Source: CBDCWA01 sp046048295
GTDB taxonomy: Bacteria; Pseudomonadota; Alphaproteobacteria; Rhizobiales; Hyphomicrobiaceae
NCBI GenBank assembly: GCA_046048295.1
Contig: JBJOGJ010000073.1
Location: 1 to 15,346 of the forward strand
Direction of reading: 5' to 3'
DNA: 15,346 nt
Shown: positions 6,825-13,071 of the stretch, piece after piece
How positions within the stretch are numbered: position 1 is the stretch's first letter
Layout: every line of letters starts with the position of its first letter
The notes under the pieces: generated by a model
What the model was told of the DNA's origin: nothing
The model's database searches: none
The model's input: only the letters and a program-made list of their open reading frames with translations
Position numbers and translations under genes: made by a program

Positions 6825-7777
6825 ATTTGGCGCGCCGGTGCCGCCTGCTGCAACTGCACCGACATGAACCTGCGCGCCTCGATGGCTGCACGCCTTAGAG
6901 CAGCTATATCCGAGGTGAGCGGACCAACTGGGACACTTTCGCGGGTGGGAGTGATCCGGCACCAGCGAATGCGCTTGCGGCGGGAAAGTCCGTATGCCTC
7001 AAGAGCCACAAGGCGGTCCATCGACGCGAGCCCTCTTCTGATCGGTTCCGGGAGGCGCCTGTTCATCAGCGAAAACAGGCATTGGCTTACGCAGCGTTCG
7101 AGCCATGGCTGGAGGGTCGCAGGCGGGCAGCTCTCGAGTACGATAACCGTGTCCGGTCGGAATTGCTTGATACCGGTACTGATAGGCAGCGGCATTGTGC
7201 AACAACCGTCGATCCAGTGTTCATGCCTGTCGTCCATCAGAAGCGGGACCGGCTCGGTCAGGCCCGGGAAGGCGCTCGATGCGAGGACGGCCTGCACGGC
7301 GTCCGGTGCTGCCGTCTTGGCGTCGATCAGTGTGCCTGTGCCGGTAATCCTGGTTGCTACAACATGCCAAGACGTGCGACTTGCGGTGATCCTGGATTGA
7401 TCGAAAGCGATTGGGGAATGTTCGCCCCGCAGCGCTTTGGCGAGTTGAGAGAGGCGTAGTGAAGGGGCGAGGTAGTTTCCGGTCGAGACGAAACCCGTGA
7501 CCGCCAGTGCCTCGAATACCTGGATCGCGCGATGCGGCAGACCGGATAGAAAGGCACCGACACCCCCGCCGCTGCCAGAGACCGTGATGATGTGATCGAC
7601 GGCTGTGACGAGACCGGCTTCCTGCCATTCGGACAGGTAGGCCGGGACCCTGATGCAGCTCATGCCGCCGCCGGCGCAGACAAGGAGTATCCTGTGAGGG
7701 AGAGCCTCCCCGCGCGTCACCGCGGCTTGGTTTTGGAACAAGCGCCTTAGTGCCTCATTGTCACCGACAAGCCGCAT
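6821..7777 (-). CDS. Patatin-like serine hydrolase (phospholipase family), variant nucleophile motif
   Basis: 318-residue protein with the patatin fold pattern: a Ser-Asp dyad lipid acyl hydrolase. A glycine-rich oxyanion-hole segment, LLVCAGGGMSCIRVPAYL, occupies about 31-48. The nucleophile loop is TVSGSGGGVGAFLSG, with candidate Ser 69 in S-x-S-x-G where patatins usually have G-x-S-x-G. A family-like AVLASSAFPGLTEPVPL precedes the catalytic Asp190 in WIDGCC (usually DGG or DGA). No signal peptide is seen. The open frame runs back to 7933, but the ATG at 7777 is chosen because it has a GGTGGAA ribosome-binding site about 6 bases upstream and the extra 52 residues look unstructured and basic. 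The gene stands alone and is convergent with the flavin oxidoreductase. The activity is inferred; the altered motif leaves room for a weak or inactive enzyme. Confidence 0.72.
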   Translation of the reverse strand: MRLVGDNEALRRLFQNQAAVTRGEALPHRILLVCAGGGMSCIRVPAYLSEWQEAGLVTAVDHIITVSGSGGGVGAFLSGLPHRAIQVFEALAVTGFVSTGNYLAPSLRLSQLAKALRGEHSPIAFDQSRITASRTSWHVVATRITGTGTLIDAKTAAPDAVQAVLASSAFPGLTEPVPLLMDDRHEHWIDGCCTMPLPISTGIKQFRPDTVIVLESCPPATLQPWLERCVSQCLFSLMNRRLPEPIRRGLASMDRLVALEAYGLSRRKRIRWCRITPTRESVPVGPLTSDIAALRRAAIEARRFMSVQLQQAAPARQI

Positions 7778-7817
7778 GACTGTTCCACCGATGGCATGAA
7801 CCTCGAGTTTGATGCGC

Positions 7818-7849
7818 CACGTGCTGCGACACGTGCGACAATAGTCGCA
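7818..7849. promoter_or_regulatory. Putative operator cluster upstream of the patatin-like gene
   Basis: CACGTG occurs at 7818-7823 and 7830-7835. The perfect inverted repeat TGCGAC-AATA-GTCGCA spans 7834-7849, and a further TGCGAC lies at 7825-7830. The cluster lies 41-72 bases before the minus-strand start at 7777, a usual place for a regulator site. No clear -35/-10 pair was found beside it, and the cognate regulator is unknown. Confidence 0.4.
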
Positions 7850-7895
7850 TGAAACAATTAAGGACCCCTGACCTGCGAGTTCAGTTCCCCGTGTC

Positions 7896-7926
7896 ACACA
7901 TTGAATGTGTCCGGGCGGCTCGCCCG
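7896..7926. repeat. Two adjacent perfect inverted repeats
   Basis: ACACAT-TGA-ATGTGT (7896-7910) is followed after one base by CGGGCG-GCT-CGCCCG (7912-7926), each with a 6-bp stem and a 3-base spacer. The second could fold as a stable hairpin in RNA from either strand. No T-run follows on either side, so a terminator is not supported. Confidence 0.5.
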
Positions 7927-7931
7927 ACTTC

Positions 7932-7972
7932 ACATGAACACGGATGTCGACGGTTGGGTTCCGTGTTCATGT
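7932..7972. repeat. Long perfect inverted repeat (13-bp arms)
   Basis: ACATGAACACGGA (7932-7944) and TCCGTGTTCATGT (7960-7972) are exact reverse complements separated by 15 bases. The arms are too AT-balanced for a typical terminator stem and no T-run follows. It could be a dimeric regulator site, a structured RNA or the relic of a mobile element end. It is the strongest unexplained symmetry in this gap. Confidence 0.6.
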
Positions 7973-8145
7973 CATGTTGTGAGGCAGCCACGACGTCTGT
8001 CTCCTTCAATACGGCGCAAGGGCGTGCTATGCCCTGTCAAAGAGACGACGCCCGTTTAGGTGTAACCGTGTTCGACCTGCATGTCGGCGGCTCCGGTGCG
8101 GAGTAGAGGTAAGTTCAAATGATGGTCGTTCGAGGTCCGAGCCAC

Positions 8146-8167
8146 CGTTTCGAGTTTCATCGAAACG
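8146..8167. promoter_or_regulatory. Inverted repeat resembling a regulator operator
   Basis: CGTTTCGA (8146-8153) and TCGAAACG (8160-8167) form a perfect 8-bp inverted repeat around GTTTCA. The half-site style recalls operators of LacI/GntR-type repressors, by general resemblance only. It lies 160 bases beyond the stop of the first binding-protein gene and no promoter or gene start is evident next to it, so its role is open. Confidence 0.35.
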
Positions 8168-8326
8168 ATTCATTTCCAAGCCGCTGGTTTGAACCCGCAC
8201 GATCAGCAAGCAGATCTTAGACTGGCGGCGAGCCAATGTCGCGGTCACCCGGGTGCCCAGGTTCAGCCATCCGAAATGGCGCTTGGCCGGTTCACCGGCA
8301 CTTCGCACGTTTATGATCGATGCAGA

Positions 8327-9355
8327 TTATTTGCGCCCCAGCACTTCCTTGGCGCGGTCGATCACGTCCTTCGGGGCGGCGTTGGCCTCGCGCAGCAGGG
8401 CCTCCACCTCCTCGGCGGTGACGAGCTCTGCCTCGACCTTGCGCTTGTGGGCCTCGGCGACGAATTCGGGATCCTTCATCGTTGCGTTGAATGCAGCCCT
8501 CAATGCCTTGGCGCGGTCCTGCGGGATGCCTGGTGGAGCAACGAAGGGTCTGCCGAGGATCTCGCGGTCGAGCAGGAACGAAAGCGCCTTGCGGCTGACC
8601 TCGTCCTTTACCGCCTCGCGGATTAGCGGCACGCCTGGAAGCTCGGGGTGCGCCGTCTTTCCGGTGTGGAAGAGCAAGTTGATCTTCTTGCCATTCAGCC
8701 AGTCGTCCTTGCGCTTCACGGAACTCCAGGAGTAATAGCCGATCCCCTGAACCTCGCCGCGCTCCATGGCGAGTGAGCCGCCGGTCAGGCCGCGGTAGCC
8801 GGAGATGATCTTGAATTTCGTGCCGGCGAGGGAGTTGAAGGCCTTGGGCATGATCTCGGAATCCGCGGCGGCGCCAGTGCCAGCGATGAGGATCTCGGTC
8901 TTGCGCGCATCCTCGAGCGTCTTGACGCTGGTTGTGTGCCAAGAGATGGCAAGCGATACCTCTCGGTTCATGCTGCCGAGCCAGACGAATTTCATTGGAT
9001 CGATATTCAGCGGATTGACGCCGAGGATCGGGTCGAATGGGAAGCCGCGCGAGATGGTGCCGATGACTGTCCCGTCCTTGGGAGCAATCTTGTAGATGTA
9101 TTCCGTGCCCTTGAGCTGGCCTGCTCCCGGCATGTTCTGGACGATGAGCTTGGGATTGCCGGGGATGTGCTTGCCGATGTGGCGCGCGAGGAAGCGGGCA
9201 TAGCTGTCATAGGTGCTGCCCGAGTCCGAGGATACGATGACGGACACCTGCTTGCCCTTGTAGAAGTCAGCGAGCGACTGGGCTTCGGCGGCGCCCGATG
9301 TGAGGGGGACGGCGATGACGGAACTGGCGAGCAGGCAGCGCAGGCGGTGAGACAT
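8327..9355 (-). CDS. TctC/Bug-like tripartite tricarboxylate transporter solute-binding protein (copy 1)
   Basis: 342-residue exported binding protein for small organic ligands. A signal peptide (MSHRLRCLLASSVIAVPLTS, ending near AAEAQS) precedes the mature start ADFYKGKQVSVIV. Family landmarks are YDSYARFLARHIGKHIPGNP, VQNMPGAGQLKGTEYIYKI, APKDGTVIG, PFDPILG, FVWLGSMNRE, ISGYRGL, LFHTGKTAHPELPGVPLI, GRPFVAPPGIP and a C-terminal KEVLGRK. The ATG at 9355 is preferred over upstream in-frame starts at 9388 and 9439: it has AGGAGG about 9 bases upstream and begins the signal peptide. Two paralogues lie at 10717-11751 and 11879-12913. It is divergent from the amidohydrolase across a 251-base shared regulatory region. 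No TctA/TctB membrane subunit is nearby. The ligand is unknown; carboxylates are usual for the family. Confidence 0.9.
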   Translation of the reverse strand: MSHRLRCLLASSVIAVPLTSGAAEAQSLADFYKGKQVSVIVSSDSGSTYDSYARFLARHIGKHIPGNPKLIVQNMPGAGQLKGTEYIYKIAPKDGTVIGTISRGFPFDPILGVNPLNIDPMKFVWLGSMNREVSLAISWHTTSVKTLEDARKTEILIAGTGAAADSEIMPKAFNSLAGTKFKIISGYRGLTGGSLAMERGEVQGIGYYSWSSVKRKDDWLNGKKINLLFHTGKTAHPELPGVPLIREAVKDEVSRKALSFLLDREILGRPFVAPPGIPQDRAKALRAAFNATMKDPEFVAEAHKRKVEAELVTAEEVEALLREANAAPKDVIDRAKEVLGRK

Positions 9356-9409
9356 CGGTGGTTTCCTCCTGGTTTGTTTCTTCGACATACTGATTATCTT
9401 TTGTTGCCT

Positions 9410-9439
9410 AGCGTAGCAGTGAAATCGGGGAGCTGACAA
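9410..9439 (-). promoter_or_regulatory. Putative promoter of binding-protein copy 1
   Basis: Read on the minus strand, TTGTCA (9434-9439) is followed after 18 bases by TACGCT (9410-9415). Transcription would start near 9403, leaving a leader of about 48 bases. Three neighbouring genes have the same arrangement, which is the main support for it. Confidence 0.5.
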
Positions 9440-9477
9440 TCTTCATGGCTGGGCCCGGAACGGGTGGGTGCAACCGC

Positions 9478-9507
9478 TTGTCAAGGTTCGGTCGAGGGTC
9501 GTAGTCT
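9478..9507 (+). promoter_or_regulatory. Putative promoter of the amidohydrolase
   Basis: TTGTCA (9478-9483) is followed after 18 bases by TAGTCT (9502-9507). The start of transcription would fall near 9514, giving a leader of about 90 bases. It is back to back with the promoter of binding-protein copy 1, so one regulator could control both directions. Confidence 0.45.
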
Positions 9508-9606
9508 CGGCAAGAGGCAGGTGCCCTAGTGAAGATGCTCGATCGGCGGTTGCGGCGTACTTGCGATCGACGGACCTGAGAACAATAAATCTGAAGGAGG
9601 AAATGC

Positions 9607-10662
9607 ATGCCGAGGATTGATGCCGATGCACACGTGATCGAGACGGCGCGAACCTGGGATTTCATGCGCGACGACGAGTTGCGGTTCCGGCCGCAGATCT
9701 TCGTCCGGGACCGGTCGGACCGTGCCCCATTCACGAACAGTCAGCGTAACGAGTTCTGGAAGATTGGCGACAGCTTCCAGACGAAAACCAATGTCAGCCG
9801 GGACTTGCCGGAGGCTGTGCGGGACATGGTGGATCTGGACGGGCGCATCCAACATATGGACCAGACGGGCGTGGACGTGCAGGTGCTGTTCCCGACGCTA
9901 TTCCTCAGGCCGGTGACCAACGAACACGATCGGGAGTTTGCCATCGTCAGGAGCTACAACCGCTGGCTGGCGGAAATTTCGAATGCCTCGAAGGGACGGC
10001 TGCGGTGGGTGGCGGTGCCTCCCCTGCACTCCCTGATCGATGCCGGCAAGGTGCGTTCCGAGCTGGAGTTTTGCAAGGCCAACGGGGCATGCGGCATCTT
10101 CATGCGTGGGTTCGAGTGCGAGCGCTTCACCAACGACCGCTATTTCGAGCCACTTTTCGCGATGGCCCAGGATCTCGACCTGCCGCTCTGTTACCACGCC
10201 GGCAACGCGAGCTTCGTCAACCACGACTCGTATAGCCGCGATCTGGGGGTGATGATCTTCAAGTTTCCGGTGATGGGAGCGTTCCTGTACCTGCTTCTCG
10301 ACGAGGTGCCGAAGCGCTACCCGGGGCTGCGTTTCGCGTTCATCGAGGCGAGTGCGCAGTGGGTTCCCTACATGGTCAACGAGGCGCGGCACAGGCTCGG
10401 GAAGAAGCGGGGAGCGCCTGTATCGGACCGGCTGCTCACCGAGAGCAACTACTACATCACGACGCAGAAATCGGACCAGCTGCATTGGCTGCTGGATGAG
10501 ATCGGGGACGAGAACCTGATCGTTGGTACCGACTATGGCCACAACGATGATGCCGTCGAGATCGAGGTCATCAAGCGGCTCGGCGAGGACGGCACTATAT
10601 CAAAGGCAAGTGCCGAACGGATCATCGATACCAATCCGGCGAGGCTCTACGGGTTGAATTGA
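9607..10662 (+). CDS. Amidohydrolase family protein, ACMSD/Amidohydrolase_2 type
   Basis: 351-residue cytoplasmic metal-dependent hydrolase or decarboxylase with a TIM-barrel fold. The N-terminal metal motif is IDADAHVIE (Asp7, His9). A further metal or active-site His197 lies in LPLCYHAGN, FAFIEASAQWVPY follows, and the late strand has the catalytic Asp309 in VGTDYGHND. The C-terminal NPARLYGLN is typical of the 2-amino-3-carboxymuconate-6-semialdehyde decarboxylase-like group. Some members act on aromatic or carboxylated ring-cleavage compounds, others are C-N hydrolases; the sequence does not decide. The ATG at 9607 has AAGGAGG at 9594-9600 (spacing 6). The gene lies between two paralogous binding-protein genes on the opposite strand. 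It shares their promoter pattern, which suggests it processes the compound they capture (inference). Confidence 0.9.
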   Translation: MPRIDADAHVIETARTWDFMRDDELRFRPQIFVRDRSDRAPFTNSQRNEFWKIGDSFQTKTNVSRDLPEAVRDMVDLDGRIQHMDQTGVDVQVLFPTLFLRPVTNEHDREFAIVRSYNRWLAEISNASKGRLRWVAVPPLHSLIDAGKVRSELEFCKANGACGIFMRGFECERFTNDRYFEPLFAMAQDLDLPLCYHAGNASFVNHDSYSRDLGVMIFKFPVMGAFLYLLLDEVPKRYPGLRFAFIEASAQWVPYMVNEARHRLGKKRGAPVSDRLLTESNYYITTQKSDQLHWLLDEIGDENLIVGTDYGHNDDAVEIEVIKRLGEDGTISKASAERIIDTNPARLYGLN

Positions 10663-10668
10663 AACGAA

Positions 10669-10695
10669 ATGTGCCGGCTATGAGAGCCGGCACAT
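10669..10695. terminator. Bidirectional terminator-like hairpin between convergent genes
   Basis: ATGTGCCGGCT (10669-10679) and AGCCGGCACAT (10685-10695) form a perfect 11-bp stem with a 5-base loop. On the plus strand GGATCCTTTT follows; on the minus strand the next bases are TTCGTTTC. It fills the 54-base gap between the stop of the amidohydrolase (10662) and the stop of binding-protein copy 2 (10717), as expected for a shared terminator. The T-runs are modest. Confidence 0.75.
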
Positions 10696-10716
10696 GGATC
10701 CTTTTGCGACCGCTGA

Positions 10717-11751
10717 TTATTTGCGGCCGAGCGCTTGCTTCACCCGCTCGATGACATCTTTCGGGGCACCGATCGCGGTCTTCAGGATCTGGTCGACCTC
10801 AGCGGCGTCGACGAGATCGATCTCGATTTTCCGCTTCTCCGCCTCCTTCAGGAACTCCGGGTCCTTGAGGGTCTTTGCAAAGGCCGCGCGCAGCACCTTG
10901 GCGCGATCGGCGGGTATGTTCGGAGGGGCGGCGACAGGACGGCCGAGGAGCTCGCGCGCCAGAACGAAATCGAGCGCCTTCTTGTTGAGAGGATCCTTCA
11001 CGGCGTTTCTGATGAGTGGCACGCCTGGAAGCTCAGGGTGATCCTTGGTGCCCGTATGGAAGAGCAGGTTGAGCTTCTTGCCCTTCAGCCAGTCCTCGCG
11101 CGGCTTGATGGCGCTCCACGACCAGTAGGCGATACCGTCCAGTTCGCCGCGCTCCATCGCCAGGGCTGCCTCGGTCGTGTTGCGATAGCCGGAGATGATC
11201 TTGAACTTGGTGCCGACGAGGTTGTTGTAGGCGAGCGGGATGATCTCGGAGTCGGCACCGGCGCCGGTTCCAGGGGTCAGCAGTTCCGTCTTCAGGAGTT
11301 CATCAAGTGTCTTGACCTTGGCGGTATGCCAGGAGATGGCGAGCACCACCTCGCGGTTCATGCTGCCAAGCCAGGTGAAATTCAACGGCTCGATCTTGAT
11401 CGGGTTCTTGCCGAGCACCGGATCGAACGGCATGCCACGGGATAGCATCGAGATCACCGATCCATCCTTGGGGGCGATCTTGTAGATGTATTCAGCAGCC
11501 TTCAGGCCGCCGGCTCCCTGCATGTTCTGGGTCACGAAGGTCGGGTTGCCGGGAATGTACTTACCCATGTAGCGAACGAGAAAGCGGCCATACGTATCGT
11601 ATGCGGAACCGGCTCCGGAATAGACGACCATGGTCATCTGGCGGCCCTTGTAGAAGTCCTCGGGGCCTTGAGCGCTGGCGGCGCTGGAACCGAGTGCGAG
11701 TGCCGCCCCTGCGACAACTGCCGTAAACCCTCTGCGTGACTGTTTCGCCAT
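10717..11751 (-). CDS. TctC/Bug-like solute-binding protein (copy 2), Tat-type signal
   Basis: 344-residue exported binding protein, clear paralogue of the copies at 8327-9355 and 11879-12913. The signal peptide contains SRRGF near the N-terminus, matching the twin-arginine pattern, and ends near SAASAQ; the other two copies have ordinary Sec-like signals. The mature protein begins PEDFYKGRQMTMVVYSGAG and keeps the family segments YIPGNP, NMQGAGGLKAAEYIYKIAPK, PFDPVLG, WLGSMNRE, GTGAGADSEI, ISGYRN, WSWSAIK, LFHTGTKDHPELPGVPLI, GRPVAAPPNIP and VKQALGRK. The ATG at 11751 has GAGAGGAAGG just upstream. Its own promoter-like pair lies 45-73 bases before the start, and the terminator hairpin at 10669-10695 lies behind it. 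The ligand is unknown, and no TctA/TctB partner is in the window. Confidence 0.92.
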   Translation of the reverse strand: MAKQSRRGFTAVVAGAALALGSSAASAQGPEDFYKGRQMTMVVYSGAGSAYDTYGRFLVRYMGKYIPGNPTFVTQNMQGAGGLKAAEYIYKIAPKDGSVISMLSRGMPFDPVLGKNPIKIEPLNFTWLGSMNREVVLAISWHTAKVKTLDELLKTELLTPGTGAGADSEIIPLAYNNLVGTKFKIISGYRNTTEAALAMERGELDGIAYWSWSAIKPREDWLKGKKLNLLFHTGTKDHPELPGVPLIRNAVKDPLNKKALDFVLARELLGRPVAAPPNIPADRAKVLRAAFAKTLKDPEFLKEAEKRKIEIDLVDAAEVDQILKTAIGAPKDVIERVKQALGRK

Positions 11752-11795
11752 GCCTTCCTCTCTGCATTGTTCGTTGTACCCGTAAGGGTCGGGCG

Positions 11796-11824
11796 AACCT
11801 AACAGGGAGGCAGATGGCTGACAA
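11796..11824 (-). promoter_or_regulatory. Putative promoter of binding-protein copy 2
   Basis: On the minus strand TTGTCA (11819-11824) is followed after 17 bases by TAGGTT (11796-11801). The predicted transcription start near 11789 leaves a leader of about 38 bases. The spacing and hexamers match the pairs before the other two copies. Confidence 0.5.
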
Positions 11825-11831
11825 TCGCACC

Positions 11832-11859
11832 CCGGCAGGCGCCGACAGGCTCCTGCCGG
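11832..11859 (-). terminator. Hairpin downstream of binding-protein copy 3
   Basis: CCGGCAGG (11832-11839) and CCTGCCGG (11852-11859) form a perfect 8-bp stem with a 12-base loop, about 20 bases past the stop of copy 3. On the minus strand no T-run follows, so it may be a weak terminator, an RNA 3' end stabiliser or an attenuator. It ends only a few bases before the -35-like TTGTCA of copy 2. Confidence 0.4.
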
Positions 11860-11878
11860 CAGCCAGCCGGGAAGCGCG

Positions 11879-12913
11879 CTACTTGCGCCCGATGGCCTGC
11901 TTCACGCGGGCGATCACGTCGGGGGGTGAGGCGGCAGCCTCCTTGATGACTGCTTCGATCTCCTCTGCCGGAACCGGCTGGATCTCGAGCTTGATCTTGT
12001 CGGCGGCCTTCAGGAACTCGGGATCCTTCAGGGTATTCATGAACGCGGACCTGAGTATCTGGATGCGGTCGGCAGGCAAGCCCGGGGGGGCGACGAATGG
12101 TCGACCCAGGACTTCGCGATAGAGCAGGAAGTCGAGCGCCTTCCGATCGGTGTCATTCTTGACGGCGTTGCGGATGAGCGGAACGTCTTTCAGTTCCGGA
12201 TGCTCGGTCTTGCCGGTGTGGAAGAGAATATTGAGCTTCTTGTCGCGGAGCCAGTCCTGCTTCTGCTTGACGGCGCTCCAGGACCAGTAGCCGATGCCAC
12301 CGATCTCGCCGGTCTCCATCGCCATTGCGGCGCGGCCGAGGCCACGGTAACCGGAGATGACCTTGAACTTTGTGCCGGCGAGCTGGTTGAAAGCGAACGG
12401 CATGATCTCGGAATCGGCGCCGGCACCCGTGCCGGGGAGCAGGAGTTCCGTCTTTTGCAGTTCGGCAAGCGTCTTAACCGGATTGGTATGCCAGGAGACC
12501 GCAACGCTCGTTTCGCGGTTCATGCTGCCAAGCCAGACGTACTTCAAAGGGTCGATATTGATCGGGTTCTGGCCGAGCATCGGATCGAAGGGCAGGCTGC
12601 GCGAGACGACGCCGATCAGCGAGCCGTCCTTCGGCGCGATCTTGTAGATGTATTCCGCAGCCTTCAGTCCGCCGGCGCCCGGCATGTTCTGTGGAATGAA
12701 GTTCGGGTTGCCCGGTATGTGCTTGCCCATGAAGCGCGCGAGGAAACGCGCGTAGGTGTCGTAGGCGCCGCCGGCTGTCGAGTAGATGAGCATCGTCATC
12801 TGGCGGCCCTTGTAGAATTCCTCGGGCGTTTTCGCGGTGGCGTTCGTTGTCGCCAACATCAGGGCTGTGGCGGCGCATGCCGACTTTGACGCAAGACCAG
12901 AGAGGCGCTGCAT
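11879..12913 (-). CDS. TctC/Bug-like solute-binding protein (copy 3)
   Basis: 344-residue exported binding protein, third paralogue in the tandem. The N-terminus (MQRLSGLASKSACAATALML) is a Sec-like signal ending near TNATAK, and the mature part starts PEEFYKGRQMTMLIYSTAG. Conserved segments include HIPGNP, QNMPGAGGLKAAEYIYKI, PFDPMLG, WLGSMNRE, GTGAGADSEIMP, ISGYRGLG, WSWSAVK, LFHTGKTEHPELKDVPLI, GRPFVAPPGLP and VKQAIGRK. The open frame extends to 13513, but that part overlaps the aquaporin gene on the same strand. The ATG at 12913 has GGAGG 4-5 bases upstream; an ATG at 12931 is less likely because its AAGGAA is only 0-2 bases away. It is monocistronic: a terminator at 13018-13046 isolates it from the aquaporin. 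Its closest relative in the window appears to be copy 2. Confidence 0.92.
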   Translation of the reverse strand: MQRLSGLASKSACAATALMLATTNATAKTPEEFYKGRQMTMLIYSTAGGAYDTYARFLARFMGKHIPGNPNFIPQNMPGAGGLKAAEYIYKIAPKDGSLIGVVSRSLPFDPMLGQNPINIDPLKYVWLGSMNRETSVAVSWHTNPVKTLAELQKTELLLPGTGAGADSEIMPFAFNQLAGTKFKVISGYRGLGRAAMAMETGEIGGIGYWSWSAVKQKQDWLRDKKLNILFHTGKTEHPELKDVPLIRNAVKNDTDRKALDFLLYREVLGRPFVAPPGLPADRIQILRSAFMNTLKDPEFLKAADKIKLEIQPVPAEEIEAVIKEAAASPPDVIARVKQAIGRK

Positions 12914-12965
12914 GTTTCCTCCGTTTTTCATTTCCTTATGCCTGGATTGGTTCCGGGCTGAGCCG

Positions 12966-12995
12966 AGCCTATCCGTGGATGCCGTATCGTGACAA
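12966..12995 (-). promoter_or_regulatory. Putative promoter of binding-protein copy 3
   Basis: On the minus strand TTGTCA (12990-12995) is followed after 18 bases by TAGGCT (12966-12971). The predicted start of transcription near 12959 leaves a leader of about 46 bases. It sits directly after the aquaporin terminator, where a fresh promoter is needed. Confidence 0.5.
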
Positions 12996-13017
12996 TCGTT
13001 TATGTGAGGGAAGTAGG

Positions 13018-13046
13018 AAAAGGCTGGGCCACGTCGTGCCCAGCCT
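13018..13046 (-). terminator. Rho-independent terminator of the aquaporin gene
   Basis: On the minus strand AGGCTGGGC and GCCCAGCCT form a perfect 9-bp GC-rich stem (13038-13046 and 13021-13029) with an 8-base loop, followed by TTTTCCT. It begins about 25 bases past the aquaporin stop. This is the best terminator in the window. Confidence 0.8.
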
Positions 13047-13071
13047 CCGGAAAGTTGCGTATTGACGCGTA

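Larger units (their letters stand above)
7778..8326. other. Gene-free stretch with several inverted repeats
   Basis: About 550 bases between the patatin-like gene and the end of the first binding-protein gene. Open frames here (for example 8027-8308, minus) lack ribosome-binding sites and any recognisable motif, so I call no gene. The stretch holds at least five perfect inverted repeats, listed separately where strong. It also has a weak GCCGG-TTCA-CCGGC stem at 8286-8299, a short distance past the stop of the binding-protein gene, which might assist termination, and a CACCCGGGTG palindrome at 8245-8254. Confidence 0.6.

Noticed and set aside
7818..7972. CRISPR array
   Set aside because: The repeats are inverted and different from each other, with no regularly spaced direct repeat of 23-40 bases.
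8027..8308. 93-residue minus-strand open frame in the gap after the first binding-protein gene
   Set aside because: No ribosome-binding site or motif, and it spans the inverted repeat at 8146-8167.
8292..8942. Long minus-strand open frame rich in Arg, Gly and Gln
   Set aside because: It is an out-of-frame shadow of the binding-protein gene; composition is typical of GC-rich shadows and no motif is present.
9561..9589. TTGCGA plus 17 bases plus AATAAA as promoter of the amidohydrolase
   Set aside because: Its transcript would start inside the ribosome-binding site; the TTGTCA pair at 9478-9507 fits better and matches the neighbours.
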